A DNA stretch of 8,433 nt from Bacteroidales bacterium (GTDB lineage Bacteria > Bacteroidota > Bacteroidia > Bacteroidales > Muribaculaceae), in NCBI GenBank assembly GCA_030526455.1, contig JAUNCU010000115.1, forward strand, positions 1 to 8,433. The letters are read 5' to 3'. Of this stretch, positions 6,520 to 8,433 are shown piece by piece. The stretch's first letter is position 1; every line of letters begins with the position of its first letter. Made by a program: the position numbers and the translations under genes. Below the pieces are notes generated by a model. The model had not been told where the DNA came from. It made no database searches and worked only from the letters and a program-made list of their open reading frames with translations.

Positions 6520-8220
6520 ATGAAAAAAATCATATATTCAATCATCATAAGCCTCGTCTTCTCCAGTGCAGCCATGGCTGCCGCTGTCGACTACGAGGCA
6601 CGCATGGACAGCCTCACGCGGGCTTTCCTCGCTCACTGCGACGGCAAGGTGCCTGCCGGCTTCAGCATGAACGCCGACAGCACCACCCACGTGAATCTGC
6701 AAGAATTCTTCACCGACACCGTGGCAAAGCGCTATTTCGAAGAAATGGGCAAGTGCATCATGGGCCAGGAAGCCGTGAGAAAGGGCATCAAGATGGAGGT
6801 GAAAGATGTGAAAATGGAACCTATGCAGCACAGTGAATACGCCCAACTCTCCGTGGCCAGCGACGGCAGAAAACGCGCCGTGGCTTTCCCACAAATCTCC
6901 TTCTGCACCGCCATCCCCTATAATTACCAGAGCGTCGACGGCCAGAACAATCCCGTGTGGCTTTCGTCGGTGATGTATCGCCCCAGCCCCTTCCAGTTTA
7001 ATCTCTCCTCCGAATTAGGGTTTTGGACCTTATCGGGTGTGGGCATGGTCGCCAACTTAATCGAGTCGATCAAGGGTCTGTGGAACCTCGCCTTTGGCTA
7101 CACCGTGAACTACGGCGTGCTCAACTGCCACCCCACCGTGTTCACCTCGCTCCAGGCCCCTACGGGAGCCGACCCTCTCGACAAAGACGTGAGTATGTTC
7201 TGCTCCAACTATGCCCTGGTGGTGAGCCCCGACTACTGCGGCTATGGCCTCAGCGGCCACAAGCAGCACCCCTATCTGGTGCAAGGCGTGACCGCGCGTA
7301 ACGTGATCGACGGCTATGTAGCAGCGCTCAATCTGGTCGACAACGGCGACGTGCAAGGCAGTGTGGTTCGCTGGAAACTCAGCAAAGATTTCTACACCGA
7401 CATCATGGGCTACTCACAAGGCGGCAGCGTGGCGCTGGCGTGCGTGAAATATCTGGAAAGCGGACAAGTGCCACAACACACGCTCGACCGCATCAACCTG
7501 CACGACACCTACTGCGGCGACGGTCCCTACTCGCCCTACGCCACCCTCACCCAATACATCGACTGGGTGAACGGCGACAGCGAGAAATACCGGAAACTCG
7601 CCTATCCCTGCGTGCTCCCGCTCATCCTCAAGGCCGCCAAAGACGCCTACGCCGGCGACTGCATGCGCACCATGGACGAGGAATCGTTCTTCTCCGAAGA
7701 ATTCCTCGCCACAGGCATCATCGACCTGGTGGAGCGCAAGCAACTCACCAGCGACGAAATCAACGATGTGGTCTTCAACCACGGCCTCACACGCATCGAC
7801 CAGATGGTGAACAAAAAAGTGCTCACCCGCACGAAGGTGATCGAAAACGGCAAGGAAGTGGAAAAGGTGGCGTTCAACACCTCCAGCACCGAGTTCAGGT
7901 GCCTCATGCGCGCCCTCGAGATGAACGACCTCACAAAAGGATGGTCGCCAAAGCACAACATCCTCTTCATGCACTACACCGGCGACGAAGTGGTGCCATC
8001 GCGCAACATGGAAATGGCTAAGAACAACCTCCTCAGCACCGGCGGGGCAAAACTCAAATTCGTGGACCACAACAAAGTGAAAGAGCAACTCACCCCAGTG
8101 TGGAGCGTTGTCAACAGCCAACTGATCGACGCATTCACCAACCCCGACCACGCCAAAATGGGCAAATTCTTCTACGTAGCAGCAGCCTCAGGAGCCCTAA
8201 AAGAACTCCTCCACAAATAG
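6520..8220 (+). CDS. Exported alpha/beta-hydrolase (lipase/esterase-like)
   Basis: This 566-residue protein has a clear signal peptide (MKKIIYSIIISLVFSSAAMA, cleavage probably after Ala20), so it acts in the periplasm or outside the cell. The alpha/beta-hydrolase core shows a VVSPDYCGYGLSG segment (234-246) followed by HPYLVQGVTARNVIDGYVAA, as in secretory lipases of the LIP / Candida lipase A type. The nucleophile elbow is GYSQGG (297-302, Ser299). The probable acid is Asp489 in HYTGDEVVPSRN and the probable base is His544 in DHAKMGKFFYVAA. The stretch from about 303 to 475 is longer than a minimal core and may hold a helical cap. The substrate (lipid, acyl ester, feruloyl-type ester or peptide) cannot be told from sequence. 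The 27-bp gap from the BspA-like gene and the shared downstream terminator suggest co-transcription. Start context is A/T-rich without a Shine-Dalgarno site. The family call is from motif recognition; the triad beyond Ser299 is inferred. Confidence 0.87.
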   Translation: MKKIIYSIIISLVFSSAAMAAAVDYEARMDSLTRAFLAHCDGKVPAGFSMNADSTTHVNLQEFFTDTVAKRYFEEMGKCIMGQEAVRKGIKMEVKDVKMEPMQHSEYAQLSVASDGRKRAVAFPQISFCTAIPYNYQSVDGQNNPVWLSSVMYRPSPFQFNLSSELGFWTLSGVGMVANLIESIKGLWNLAFGYTVNYGVLNCHPTVFTSLQAPTGADPLDKDVSMFCSNYALVVSPDYCGYGLSGHKQHPYLVQGVTARNVIDGYVAALNLVDNGDVQGSVVRWKLSKDFYTDIMGYSQGGSVALACVKYLESGQVPQHTLDRINLHDTYCGDGPYSPYATLTQYIDWVNGDSEKYRKLAYPCVLPLILKAAKDAYAGDCMRTMDEESFFSEEFLATGIIDLVERKQLTSDEINDVVFNHGLTRIDQMVNKKVLTRTKVIENGKEVEKVAFNTSSTEFRCLMRALEMNDLTKGWSPKHNILFMHYTGDEVVPSRNMEMAKNNLLSTGGAKLKFVDHNKVKEQLTPVWSVVNSQLIDAFTNPDHAKMGKFFYVAAASGALKELLHK

Positions 8221-8340
8221 GCCCACAGCATTTGGGGAAAGTTAAGAAGACAACACCCCACCATCGCCACTTCTCAACACCCCCACACACCTCATAACAG
8301 CCACACACATAAACAGGCTATTTTCTATTTATATACCCAG
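8221..8340. other. Intergenic spacer, nothing recognised
   Basis: After the hydrolase stop codon there are 120 bases that are C- and A-rich on the plus strand (many CACA and CCCC words) and then turn AT-rich near 8320-8335. I see no reading frame with coding character, no strong hairpin and no promoter match. It appears to be the 3' untranslated stretch leading to the terminator. Confidence 0.5.
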
Positions 8341-8388
8341 AAGAAGGGAAGGCAGCACCCCACCCAAGCCGCCTCCCTTCTTTTTTTT
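8341..8388 (+). terminator. Intrinsic terminator after the hydrolase
   Basis: AAGAAGGGA (8341-8349), then GGC (8351-8353) after one bulged A, pairs with GCC-TCCCTTCTT (8371-8382). The loop is 17 bases, and the stem runs into eight T's (8381-8388). This is a textbook Rho-independent terminator for the plus strand. No equivalent A-run precedes the left arm, so it should work in one direction only. It lies about 120 bases past the hydrolase stop and is the only strong terminator seen after the two-gene unit. Confidence 0.85.
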
Positions 8389-8414
8389 ATATATAACGCA
8401 CACAGAACAAAAAA

Positions 8415-8433
8415 ATAATTTGTTTAATTCGTG
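8415..8433. repeat. Start of an AATTCGTG-type repeat, cut by the window edge
   Basis: The final bases read ATAATTTGTTTAATTCGTG. AATTCGTG is the exact reverse complement of the CACGAATT word repeated at 203-278, and ATAATTTGTTT differs at one base from ATTATTTGTTT near 277-286. This suggests a member of the same repeat family begins here, but only one unit is visible, so it could be chance. Confidence 0.35.

Overview
The window looks like a chromosomal segment from a gut-type Bacteroidales bacterium, probably Muribaculaceae or Prevotellaceae. The evidence is a Bacteroidetes-style GMP synthase, a BspA-type leucine-rich-repeat surface protein ending in the 'YDxLGRxV...GxIYIxNGxKIIKK' type tail, Bacteroidetes promoter words (TAnnTTTG), and A-rich start contexts instead of Shine-Dalgarno sites. 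The family-level placement is inference from sequence feel; no database was searched. Coding regions are rich in C and G at third positions, while the intergenic regions are AT-rich and full of repeats.

Layout. Bases 1-438 hold no gene. They contain two small hairpins at the left edge, a set of degenerate short repeats (CACAAATT, then CACGAATT), and a long inverted repeat followed on the minus strand by eight T's, which probably terminates guaA. Bases 439-1983 (minus) encode GMP synthase, complete and with all key catalytic motifs. Bases 1984-2322 form a divergent intergenic region with a good promoter for guaA, a weaker candidate promoter for the rightward genes, and between them a roughly 160-bp repeat-like segment with inverted ends and GC-rich hairpins. 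Bases 2323-6492 (plus) encode a 1,389-residue exported multi-domain BspA-like protein. Bases 6520-8220 (plus) encode a 566-residue exported alpha/beta-hydrolase with a GYSQGG nucleophile elbow. A strong intrinsic terminator lies at 8341-8388, and the window ends in what looks like the start of another AATTCGTG-type repeat.

How the genes relate. guaA is a housekeeping purine gene transcribed alone, leftward. The two rightward genes are 27 bp apart, both carry signal peptides, and share one visible terminator, so they are probably co-transcribed. One could supply surface binding or adhesion and the other ester or peptide hydrolysis outside the cytoplasm, but nothing in the sequence proves a joint function.

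I found no mobile-element genes, CRISPR array, tRNA, rRNA or recognisable defence system. I do not see a clearly novel system. The items most worth a second look are the structured intergenic repeats, the repeated 'GR-x-WNG' module in the BspA-like protein, and the surface-protein/hydrolase pair.
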